Source: Sulfurivermis sp040755915
Lineage (GTDB): Bacteria > Pseudomonadota > Gammaproteobacteria > Thiohalomonadales > Thiohalomonadaceae
DNA: 64,000 nt
Direction of reading: 5' to 3'
NCBI GenBank assembly: GCA_040755915.1
Contig: JBFLWM010000043.1
Coordinates: 1 to 64,000, forward strand
Position numbers and translations under genes: made by a program. This document shows, piece by piece, positions 1-6,930 of this stretch. The notes beneath the pieces are model-generated. The model did no database searches and was not told the origin of the DNA. It was given only the letters and a program-made list of their open reading frames with translations. The number at the start of each line of letters is the position of its first letter. The first letter of the stretch is position 1.

Positions 1-63
1 GGTGGCTTCGATATACGAGACAAGAAGGGCGGTAAAACCCCCTACTGGACGATCAAGGTGTAA
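1..63 (+). CDS. C-terminal end of an unidentified gene (partial)
   Basis: The first 63 bases read open in frame 1 and end with a TAA stop, giving a 20-residue tail that ends in TPYWTIKV. The rest of the gene lies outside the window, so family and function cannot be assigned. Its stop is followed by about 60 bases with no obvious terminator and then by an interspersed repeat. It could be the tail of a mobile-element gene, given the surroundings, but nothing in the tail proves that. Confidence 0.35.
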   Translation, partial: GGFDIRDKKGGKTPYWTIKV

Positions 64-124
64 CCCATGTCCTTGGACTTTTTTGTTACCTATGTCCTTG
101 ACCCGTACACCGCCCCGATGTCTC

Positions 125-332
125 GCCCTGCGGGTTCCCTGCGCTACTCGTCCGGGACGGGTTTCTCCGACGGCACGTCCGTGTGCCGACGGAGAAATGC
201 GCGCCATCCATGGCGCGCCCCCTGCGGGCTATTCCGCCCCGGGCTGCGTTGCTCGGCGAGACAGAGGGGTTTGAAAGTCAAAGGCGGGCTCGCCTGGCGG
301 CATCGCGCGAGTGGCGTGCGCTTCGCGCACGC
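125..332 (+). repeat. Interspersed repeat, copy 1 (diverged)
   Basis: This stretch matches the reverse complement of 1417-1617 over most of its length. Shared blocks in order: GCCCTGCGGGTTCCCTGCGC near 125-144, GCGCCATCC then TGGCGCG near 201-216, CGGGCTGCG then GCTCGGCG near 240-258, and GGCGTGCGCT then CGCGCACGC at the end. The middle has diverged and indels are needed. Short open frames here are repeat by-products, with no ribosome site and no family resemblance. Together with the attC-like site it fills the gap between the partial gene and the DUF1963 gene. Confidence 0.7.
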
Positions 333-399
333 GGGATGGGGAATACCGTGGTCTGTCCCCGGTTGTTTCCATGTCGTAAAGGGTCTTCTTCATGTTCCT

Positions 400-472
400 G
401 CCTAACGACTAAGCTCAAGCGCGGGCGAAAGGCGACAGCCTTTTGACCGCCGCTTGGAGCGCTTGGTTATGT
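400..472 (-). other. attC-like integron recombination site
   Basis: Read on the minus strand, this 73-base element starts ACATAAC and ends GTTAGGC; the end fits the attC right-hand core GTTRRRY exactly. The ends pair (TAAC with GTTA). Next inside, GCTC-C-AAGCG pairs with CGCTTGAGC leaving one unpaired C, like the extrahelical base of attC sites. The tip is AAAGGC-TGTC-GCCTTT. It begins 7 bases after the stop of the DUF1963 gene and on the same strand, exactly where a cassette attC should be. A possible upstream cassette boundary, GTTAAAC on the minus strand, lies at 1343-1349. No integrase gene is visible. Confidence 0.6.
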
Positions 473-478
473 GCGGAC

Positions 479-1315
479 TTAGTAACATTGCCACTCGCAC
501 GCCCAATCTTCTTCTTTGCCTTTGGCAGTTCCTCGGCCAAAATAGCCAACCCCACCATCGCCCCAGCTCCAATTAGCCTTCGGTTCGGAGTCAACTTGAA
601 ATACGTACTCCGGAGCCGCCGGATGCTGATTCCAAGGAGCCCAGAATATCTCCGATTGGATCAGTGTCGGCCACCCGCCAAGCTTTAAGCCAGACACATT
701 CGAAAACAAATCTTCATAGTTGTCTTGAACGCTCTCAGGGAGATCAAATGGTAGGTCTTCCCGGCACGGGAAGTCCTCTTCCACTACTCGAGGCCGCATC
801 GGAAACGCCTTGACCATCGATTTCGTATCTGGCTGGCCAATAGGAACTAGCGCAGACAGCGATTGGTATGTCCTGAGGCACCAGTTTTGTCCGTTGGGCG
901 CATTCGAGGGAAGTTCTTTTGGGCCGATGAACAGTGTGATGAACTCGATGTCTGTCAGCCGCGACGGGCGAAAAGGTAGGTTGGCTAGGTTGATCTGGCA
1001 AAGCGCTCGCATCGGAACGCCATCCATGGATGGCCACACTTCCCCCGGGGAGCAGACGTTTACTTTTCCGAACCAGCTTTCTAATGGGTCATCGGATGCC
1101 TTGAACCCGCCGATCTCGAAGACGATGGCCGGCCGCTTCAGCTTCTCTCTAATCTCTTCCATAACGTTCCCGGAGCACATAACGATAAATGAACGGCCCA
1201 TTGCCAGATTATGACGGGCCGGGAAGTGATCCATTTCATGCAACTTATTATTTTCACGGGTCAAGGCATCCTGCGCTGAGGGAACCCATGGGGAAATATA
1301 CTGCAACTTTGCCAT
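479..1315 (-). CDS. DUF1963 (YwqG-like) family protein
   Basis: A 278-residue cytosolic protein without signal peptide or membrane segment. It carries hallmarks of the DUF1963/YwqG family: a CQINLANLPF segment around residue 107, KLGGWPTLIQ near residue 212, and a C-terminal FQVDSEP...WGDGGVGYF segment. The biochemical role of the family is unknown; members are common in integron cassettes and accessory DNA. The gene is clearly AT-richer than mfd next door, and an attC-like site follows its stop, so it reads as a horizontally acquired cassette. No convincing ribosome site precedes the ATG at 1315, so translation may be leaderless or start at a later Met. Confidence 0.75.
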   Translation of the reverse strand: MAKLQYISPWVPSAQDALTRENNKLHEMDHFPARHNLAMGRSFIVMCSGNVMEEIREKLKRPAIVFEIGGFKASDDPLESWFGKVNVCSPGEVWPSMDGVPMRALCQINLANLPFRPSRLTDIEFITLFIGPKELPSNAPNGQNWCLRTYQSLSALVPIGQPDTKSMVKAFPMRPRVVEEDFPCREDLPFDLPESVQDNYEDLFSNVSGLKLGGWPTLIQSEIFWAPWNQHPAAPEYVFQVDSEPKANWSWGDGGVGYFGRGTAKGKEEDWACEWQCY

Positions 1316-1416
1316 ATAACACTACATATCTGGCAAATCGCCGTTTAACAGTGTAATCGGGGGGGGAGTTTACCGTTGGGTTACGCCTTCGGCTAACCCA
1401 ACCCGCATTTGGTTTT

Positions 1417-1720
1417 TGCGTGCGCGTAGCGCACGCCATCCAGCGCGATGCCGAAGGCGAGCCGGTTGAGATCCCGTCTGCCACGCCGAGCATCGCAGCC
1501 CGAATCGGGATAAGCCCGAAGGGGACCCTCCAGGGATGGAGGGTCCTCGCCTTCGCGCCAGGGATGGCGCGTAGGCGAGCGCCGATTCGGGCGAGAAGCG
1601 CAGGGAACCCGCAGGGCGCGGGAGTCGGGCGGCCTTTTCTTTCGTTAGTTTCTTTTGGCCGCTCAAAAGAAAGTAACCCGCGCGCGGGGCGGCTCCCCGC
1701 ACCAAAATCAATCCGCGCGA
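1417..1720 (-). repeat. Interspersed repeat, copy 2 (longer, inverted relative to copy 1)
   Basis: On the minus strand this begins near 1720 with GATTGATTTTGGTGCGGGG, then a TTTCTTTTGAGCGGCC segment, then the blocks shared with copy 1 (GCCCTGCGGGTTCCCTGCGC at 1617-1598, GCGCCATCCCTGGCGCG, CGGGCTGCG, GCTCGGCG, GCATCGCGC) down to GGCGTGCGCTACGCGCACGC at 1417. Similar non-coding elements are, from memory, scattered through many proteobacterial genomes and often misannotated as short proteins. It fills most of the 545-base gap between the DUF1963 gene and mfd; the rest has a small GGGTTA...TAACCC hairpin near 1377-1401 and the palindrome at 1807. Confidence 0.7.
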
Positions 1721-1806
1721 TAGCGCGCACCATCCGGAGTAGGGGGGACGGAATCCCCCTCCTAAGTCAGCGTGCGTAGCGCATAACTAATCACCCCTCA
1801 CCCTGT

Positions 1807-1827
1807 CCCTCTCCCTGAGGGAGAGGG
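1807..1827. repeat. Palindromic REP-like hairpin downstream of mfd
   Basis: CCCTCTCCC-TGA-GGGAGAGGG is a perfect 9-bp stem with a 3-base loop, preceded by CACCCCTCACCCTG. This sequence type is a very widespread intergenic repeat in proteobacteria. It lies 33 bases beyond the mfd stop on the minus strand and could help end mfd transcription, but it has no U-tract. Confidence 0.6.
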
Positions 1828-1860
1828 AACCTTCAATCCAGCGACAGGGTAGACCAATCG

Positions 1861-4800
1861 TCAGCTGCCCAAGCGCTTAATCAACCCCTCCAACAACTCA
1901 AACCGACTCTCCGCATCCGGCATATCCATAACGATACGCAACCGCTCCTGCCCGTCCAGTTTGTAGACCTTGGCCTGGGTCTGGATCAGCTGGATGATCT
2001 TCATGCCGTCGATGTTGGGTTGCGGGTTGAAGGTGATGCGGCCGCCGGCGGGGCCGAGTTCGATCTTGCGGATGCCGAGCGGGGTGGCGTGCAGTTTCAG
2101 CTCGGTGACGCGGATCAGGTTCTTGGTCGGCTCCGGCAGCAGGCCGAAGCGGTCGATCATTTCCACCTGCAAATCACGCAGTTCTTCCAGGCTTTCGGCG
2201 CTGGCGATGCGCTTGTACATGATCAGGCGGCTGTGCACGTCGGGCAGGTAGTCGTCGGGGATCAGGGCGGGGATGTGCAGGTCGACTTCGGCGCCGTGAT
2301 CGAGCGGGCGATCCAGTTCCGGTTCGCGGCCGGCCTTCAGGGCGGCGACGGCGCGTTCCAGCAGTTCGCTGTACAGGCTGAAGCCGATCTCCTGCATCTG
2401 GCCGCTCTGTTCCTCGCCCAGCAGTTCGCCGGCGCCACGGATCTCCATGTCGTGGGTCGCCAGCGTAAAGCCGGTACCCAGTTCCTCGATGGCCTCGATG
2501 GCCTCCAGGCGTTTCTGCGCATCGTCGGTCATCTGGCGACGCGGCGGCACCACCAGGTAGGCGTAGGCACGGTGGTGCGAACGGCCGACGCGGCCGCGCA
2601 GTTGGTAGAGCTGGGCCAGGCCGAAGCGGTCGGCGCGGTTGATGATGATGGTGTTGGCGCTGGGGATGTCGATGCCGGTTTCGATGATGGTGGTGCACAC
2701 CAGGATGTTGAAGCGCTGGTGGTAGAAGTCGGACATCACCCGTTCCAGCTCGCGCTCGCGCATCTGGCCGTGGGCGTGGCGCACGGTGGCCTCGGGGATC
2801 ATGGCGGCGATGTCCTGCTCCATCTTCTCAATGGTATCCACGTCGTTGTGCAGGAAGTAGACCTGGCCGCCGCGCTTGATCTCGCGCAGGCAGGCCTCGT
2901 GGATCAGCGGCTTTTGCCATTCGGTGACGAAGGTCTTCACGGCGAGGCGGCGCGCCGGCGCGGTGGCGATGATGGACAGGTCGCGGATGTTGGCCAGCGA
3001 CATGTTGAGGGTGCGCGGGATCGGCGTGGCGGTGAGGGTCAGCACGTCCACCTCGGCGCGCAGCGCCTTGAAGCGATCCTTCTGCCGCACGCCGAAGCGG
3101 TGCTCCTCGTCGATGATGACGAGGCCGAGGCGCTCCAGCTTGATATTCTCCTGCAACAGCTTGTGGGTGCCGATGATGATGTCCACCTTGCCCTGTTGCA
3201 GTCCCTCGATGACCTGGTCCTGTTCCTTTTTGGTACGGAAGCGCGACAGGCTCTCGATGCGCACCGGCCAGTCGGCGAAGCGGTCGCGGAAGTTTTCGTA
3301 GTGCTGCTGGGCGAGCAGGGTGGTGGGCACCAGCATGGCCACCTGCTTGCCGCCCATCACCGCCACGAAGGCGGCGCGCATGGCGACCTCGGTCTTGCCG
3401 AAACCGACGTCGCCGCACACCAGGCGGTCCATGGGCTGCGGCGTCTCCATGTCGTTGAGCACCGCGTCGATGGCGGCCTGCTGATCGGGTGTGGTCTCGA
3501 AGGGGAAGCCGGCGGCGAAGGCCTGGTAGTCGGCCCAGTCCATCTTGTAGGCGTGGCCCTTGCGCGCGGCGCGCTGGGCGTAGATGGCGAGCAGTTCCGC
3601 CGCCACGTCGCGCACCTTTTCGCTGGCCTTGCGCTTGGCCTTTTCCCACTGCCCGCTGCCCAGCTTGTGCAGCGGGGCCGATTCCGGCGCCGCGCCGGTG
3701 TAGCGGCTGATCAGGTGCAGCGAGGACACCGGCACATACAGCTTGTCGCCGCCGGCATATTCCAGGGTCAGGAACTCCTGGGCGATGCCGCCGGCATCCA
3801 GGGTCTGCATGCCGAGGTAGCGGCCGACGCCGTGTTCCTCGTGCACCACCGGGGCGCCGGGCTGCAGTTCGGCCAGGTTGCGGATCACCGCATCGGAGTC
3901 GCGGGTGGCGCGCACCTTGCGGCGGCGCCGCTGCATCACCTGTTCGCCGTAGAGCTGCGGTTCGGCGATGACCGCCAGCGGCGGGTCCTGCAACAGCAGG
4001 CCCTGTTCCAGCGGCGCCACCAGCAGGCCGAGCTTGGTACTACCGTCGAGGAACTCCTGCCACGACTCCACCGCCTTCGGCTTGATCGCGGCGCCGTCGA
4101 GCAGGTCGAGCAGTGCCTCGCGGCGGCCGGCCGATTCCACCGCGAACAGCACGCGGCCGGGGAATTCGCCGAGGAAGCGGCGCAGGGCGGCGGTGGGCTG
4201 CTCGGAGCGCACGTCCAGGGTCAGGCTGGGTGGTGCATCACAGGCGAAGTTGAGGTGGCCGGCCCTGGGTTCCAGCTCGAAGTGCTGCAGCTGGGTGCGC
4301 GGATAGGCGGCGAGGGCGCCCAACACCTCGTCGCCGCGCAGGAACACCCTGTCAGGCGGCAGCAGCGGCCGTTCGATGTTGTGGCGCAGCTGTTCGTGGC
4401 GCTCCTTGCACTCGCCCCAGAAACCGTCGGCGGCATCCTCGGCGCCTTCGGTGCTGAGCACCAGGGTCTGTCCCGGCAGGTAGTCGAACAGGGTGGCGGT
4501 GCGTTCGAAGAACAGCGGCAGGTAATACTCGATGCCCGGCGGGGCGAAGCCGTTGCTGACGTCGCGGTAGATCAGGCTGCGCTGCGGGTCGCCCTCGACG
4601 GCGAGGCGCCAGGCGCTGCGAAACTGCTTGATGGCGGCGTCGCCGAGGGGGAACTCGCGCGCCGGCAGCAGGCGCACCGACTCCACCTTGTCCTGGGTGC
4701 GCTGGGTCTCCGGGTCGAAGGTGCGGATGCTCTCCACCTCGTCGTCGAACAGCTCGATGCGGTAGGGCACGTCGCTGCCCATGGGGAACAGGTCGAACAG

Positions 4801-5325
4801 GGCCCCGCGCACGGCAAACTCGCCGTGCTCCATCACCTGCGACACGCAGCGGTAGCCGCTGGCGTCGAGGCGCAGGCGCATCTGCTCCAGGTCCATGCGC
4901 TGGCCCACGTCCAGCACCAGGCTGTGGCCCTCCAGATACTCGCGCGGCGGCAGGCGGTGCATCAGGGTGGCGATGGGGGTGATCAGCACGCCGCGGCTGA
5001 TGGACGGCAGGCGGTACAGCGTCGCCAGGCGCTCGGAGATGATGTCCTGGTGCGGCGAGAAGGCGTCGTAAGGCAGGGTCTCCCAGTCGGGGAAGTGCAG
5101 CACCGGCAGGGCGTCGTCGTCACCGAGATAGAAGCGCAGTTCGTATTCCAGCCGGGAGGCGGTGGGGGCGTCGGCGGTGACCACCAGCACCATGCCGTCC
5201 TGTTCGCGCGCGGCAGAGGCGATGGCCAGGCCGTAGCTGCTGCCGTACAGGCGCCCCCAGCGCAGGCGCTCGCCGGGACGGCGGGCGGGGATGGGGTGCA
5301 GCGGTGAGAGATAGCGGTCGGTCAT
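1861..5325 (-). CDS. mfd: Transcription-repair coupling factor Mfd
   Basis: A 1154-residue protein, the normal length for Mfd. This ATP-driven translocase recognises RNA polymerase stalled at DNA lesions, pushes it off and recruits UvrA. The order of parts is intact: an N-terminal UvrB-like module, the RNA-polymerase interaction domain around residue 495 (HEEHGVGRYLGM), then an SF2 helicase core with Walker A GDVGFGKTE near 640 and the DEEH box (IIDEEHRFG) near 740, a helicase C-terminal half with QLRGRVGRS, and the TRCF C-terminal domain. It is monocistronic, with its own sigma-70 promoter at 5358-5386, divergent from sqr. The start ATG at 5325 fits the family N-terminus. Confidence 0.97.
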   Translation of the reverse strand: MTDRYLSPLHPIPARRPGERLRWGRLYGSSYGLAIASAAREQDGMVLVVTADAPTASRLEYELRFYLGDDDALPVLHFPDWETLPYDAFSPHQDIISERLATLYRLPSISRGVLITPIATLMHRLPPREYLEGHSLVLDVGQRMDLEQMRLRLDASGYRCVSQVMEHGEFAVRGALFDLFPMGSDVPYRIELFDDEVESIRTFDPETQRTQDKVESVRLLPAREFPLGDAAIKQFRSAWRLAVEGDPQRSLIYRDVSNGFAPPGIEYYLPLFFERTATLFDYLPGQTLVLSTEGAEDAADGFWGECKERHEQLRHNIERPLLPPDRVFLRGDEVLGALAAYPRTQLQHFELEPRAGHLNFACDAPPSLTLDVRSEQPTAALRRFLGEFPGRVLFAVESAGRREALLDLLDGAAIKPKAVESWQEFLDGSTKLGLLVAPLEQGLLLQDPPLAVIAEPQLYGEQVMQRRRRKVRATRDSDAVIRNLAELQPGAPVVHEEHGVGRYLGMQTLDAGGIAQEFLTLEYAGGDKLYVPVSSLHLISRYTGAAPESAPLHKLGSGQWEKAKRKASEKVRDVAAELLAIYAQRAARKGHAYKMDWADYQAFAAGFPFETTPDQQAAIDAVLNDMETPQPMDRLVCGDVGFGKTEVAMRAAFVAVMGGKQVAMLVPTTLLAQQHYENFRDRFADWPVRIESLSRFRTKKEQDQVIEGLQQGKVDIIIGTHKLLQENIKLERLGLVIIDEEHRFGVRQKDRFKALRAEVDVLTLTATPIPRTLNMSLANIRDLSIIATAPARRLAVKTFVTEWQKPLIHEACLREIKRGGQVYFLHNDVDTIEKMEQDIAAMIPEATVRHAHGQMRERELERVMSDFYHQRFNILVCTTIIETGIDIPSANTIIINRADRFGLAQLYQLRGRVGRSHHRAYAYLVVPPRRQMTDDAQKRLEAIEAIEELGTGFTLATHDMEIRGAGELLGEEQSGQMQEIGFSLYSELLERAVAALKAGREPELDRPLDHGAEVDLHIPALIPDDYLPDVHSRLIMYKRIASAESLEELRDLQVEMIDRFGLLPEPTKNLIRVTELKLHATPLGIRKIELGPAGGRITFNPQPNIDGMKIIQLIQTQAKVYKLDGQERLRIVMDMPDAESRFELLEGLIKRLGS

Positions 5326-5357
5326 CGGCGGGATGTCGAAACGGAAAAGCGGGCTAT

Positions 5358-5386
5358 TGTATAGGCATCACCGCGAGGGGCAACAA
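5358..5386 (-). promoter_or_regulatory. Sigma-70 promoter of mfd
   Basis: On the minus strand TTGTTG (5386-5381) and TATACA (5363-5358) are separated by exactly 17 bases, a good housekeeping promoter. Transcription would start near 5351, leaving a leader of about 25 bases before mfd. Confidence 0.65.
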
Positions 5387-5413
5387 AACCAGACCTGGGG
5401 GAGTCGTGATTGA

Positions 5414-5429
5414 TGGCATAAATATTGCC
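5414..5429 (+). promoter_or_regulatory. Sigma-54 promoter of sqr
   Basis: TGGCATAAATATTGCC has the invariant -24 GG and -12 GC at the correct 10-base separation and differs from TGGCACG-N4-TTGC only in the sixth and seventh bases. The start site would be near 5440, giving a leader of about 57 bases. No TGACA/TGTCA half-sites like those flanking fisR are visible in the 150 bases upstream, which would lie inside the mfd 5' end. The -12 flank closely resembles the promoter at 8416-8431. Confidence 0.8.
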
Positions 5430-5496
5430 TTATGATTGCGCGAAGATGATAAAAGCCGGCCCCGCCGGCACAAGCACACTACAGGAGAGAGAGCAT

Positions 5497-6771
5497 ATGG
5501 CACATATCGTAATCATGGGCGCCGGCATCGGCGGTCTGCCTGCGGCCTACGACTTCCGCGACGTACTTGGGCGCGAACACGAGATCACCGTGATCAACAG
5601 TTCCGATCACTTCAGCTTCACCCCGTCCAACCCGTGGGTGGCCGTGGGCTGGCGTACCCGCAAGGAGATCACCTTCCCGATGGCCAACTATCTGGCCAAG
5701 AAGGATATCAAGCTGATCGCCCAGCCGGTGACCGAGATGAAGCCGGAAGAGAACACCCTGGTGCTGCAGGATGGCAGTTCCGTGAAGTACGACTACCTGG
5801 TCATTGCCACCGGCCCGAAGCTGGCCTTCGAGGAGGTCGAGGGCCTGGGCCCCCACGGCGGCCACACCCATTCCGTGTGCACCACCGACCACGCCGAGAA
5901 GGCCTATGCGGCCTGGCAGGAGTTCGTCAAGGAGCCGGGGCCGCTGGTCGTCGGTGCCGTGCAGGGCGCGTCCTGCTTCGGTCCGGCCTATGAAACCGCG
6001 CTGATCTACGCTACCGATCTGCGCAAGCGCAAGATTCGCGACAAGGTGCCGATGACCTTCGTTACCTCCGAGCCCTATATCGGCCACCTGGGCCTGGGCG
6101 GCGTGGGCGATTCCAAGGGCATGCTGGAGTCGGAGCTGCGCCAGAACCACATCAAGTGGATCTGCAACGCCAAGGTCACCAAGGTCGAGGCCGGCAAGAT
6201 GCATGTGGCCGAGCACAACGACAAGGGCGAGGTCGTCAAGGAACACGAGGTGCCCTTCAAGTACTCCATGATGCTGCCGGCCTTCAAGGGCATCGACCCG
6301 GTGATGAAGGTGGGCGAGGACCTGGTCAACCCGCGCGGCTTCGTCAAGGTGGACGCCTTCCAGCGCAACCCGAAGTGGCACAACATCTACTCCGTCGGCG
6401 TGTGCATCGCCATCCCGCCCGTCGAGGCCACCCCGGTACCGACCGGCACCCCCAAGACCGGCTACATGATCGAGTCCATGGTCTCGGCCACCGCCCACAA
6501 CATCAAGAACGCCCTGGAGGGCAAGGACCCGGACGAGAAGGGCACCTGGAACGCCATCTGCCTGGCGGACATGGGTGATACCGGCGTGGCCTTCGTCGCC
6601 ATGCCGCAGATCCCGCCGCGCAACGTGTCCTGGATGAAGAAGGGCAAGTGGGTGCACATGGCCAAGGTGGCCTTCGAAAAGTACTTCATCAACAAGATGA
6701 AGAAGGGCTCTTCCGAGCCCCTGTTCGAGAAGTACATCCTCAAGGCCCTGGGCATCGAACGCCTGAAGTAA
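5497..6771 (+). CDS. sqr: Sulfide:quinone oxidoreductase
   Basis: A 424-residue flavoprotein that oxidises sulfide to polysulfide or sulfane sulfur and passes electrons to the membrane quinone pool. The N-terminus has the FAD dinucleotide fold (GAGIGGLPAAY). The protein resembles the Acidithiobacillus ferrooxidans enzyme closely along its length. The three redox cysteines are present: Cys128 (HSVCTTDH), Cys160 (GASCFGPA) and Cys355 (AICLADMGD). PVPTGTPKTGYMIESMV near the C-terminus and the basic, amphipathic tail (KVAFEKYFINKMKKG) fit monotopic membrane attachment. The start at 5497 is chosen for the strong AGGAGAGAG site and family fit; an upstream in-frame Met would overlap the sigma-54 promoter. 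Monocistronic: a strong terminator follows. Confidence 0.95.
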   Translation: MAHIVIMGAGIGGLPAAYDFRDVLGREHEITVINSSDHFSFTPSNPWVAVGWRTRKEITFPMANYLAKKDIKLIAQPVTEMKPEENTLVLQDGSSVKYDYLVIATGPKLAFEEVEGLGPHGGHTHSVCTTDHAEKAYAAWQEFVKEPGPLVVGAVQGASCFGPAYETALIYATDLRKRKIRDKVPMTFVTSEPYIGHLGLGGVGDSKGMLESELRQNHIKWICNAKVTKVEAGKMHVAEHNDKGEVVKEHEVPFKYSMMLPAFKGIDPVMKVGEDLVNPRGFVKVDAFQRNPKWHNIYSVGVCIAIPPVEATPVPTGTPKTGYMIESMVSATAHNIKNALEGKDPDEKGTWNAICLADMGDTGVAFVAMPQIPPRNVSWMKKGKWVHMAKVAFEKYFINKMKKGSSEPLFEKYILKALGIERLK

Positions 6772-6792
6772 GGTCGTCGCAGAGGGGAATCA

Positions 6793-6825
6793 AAAACGGC
6801 GGGGCAGGTCCCCGCCGTTTTTTTT
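6793..6825 (+). terminator. Intrinsic terminator after sqr
   Basis: AAAACGGCGGGG pairs perfectly with CCCCGCCGTTTT across a 5-base loop, followed by a run of T. It separates sqr from fisR, so the two genes are separate transcription units. Confidence 0.9.
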
Positions 6826-6843
6826 GCAGGAGACAGGCAGGGT

Positions 6844-6880
6844 TGACATGTCAGCATGACAGGCGGACACTGTCATGACA
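6844..6880. promoter_or_regulatory. Cluster of TGACA/TGTCA half-sites upstream of fisR
   Basis: Five TGACA or TGTCA half-sites lie in 37 bases. They include two perfect 10-base palindromes, TGACATGTCA at 6844-6853 and TGTCATGACA at 6871-6880, plus CATGACAG-N7-CTGTCATG as an 8-bp inverted repeat. The cluster lies 51-87 bases before the fisR start. The first palindrome recurs at 8483-8492 on the other side of fisR. It is probably the binding site of FisR itself (autoregulation) or of a partner regulator. Confidence 0.6.
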
Positions 6881-6930
6881 TAGCCTGCCAAAAATAACAA
6901 TAAATTAACATATTGACCGGAGGGGTAAAA

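Noticed and set aside
67..446. Short open frames within the left repeat copy
   Set aside because: They coincide with a dispersed repeat, have no ribosome site and change frame between the two copies.
1807..1827. Intrinsic terminator of mfd
   Set aside because: The stem is good but there is no U-run on either side, and the sequence is a widespread repeat; annotated as repeat instead.
2020..5307. Very long open frame of about 1095 codons on the plus strand opposite mfd
   Set aside because: Composition is the Gln/His/Gly/Val-rich pattern of a mirrored GC-rich gene, there is no family resemblance, and mfd on the other strand is certain.
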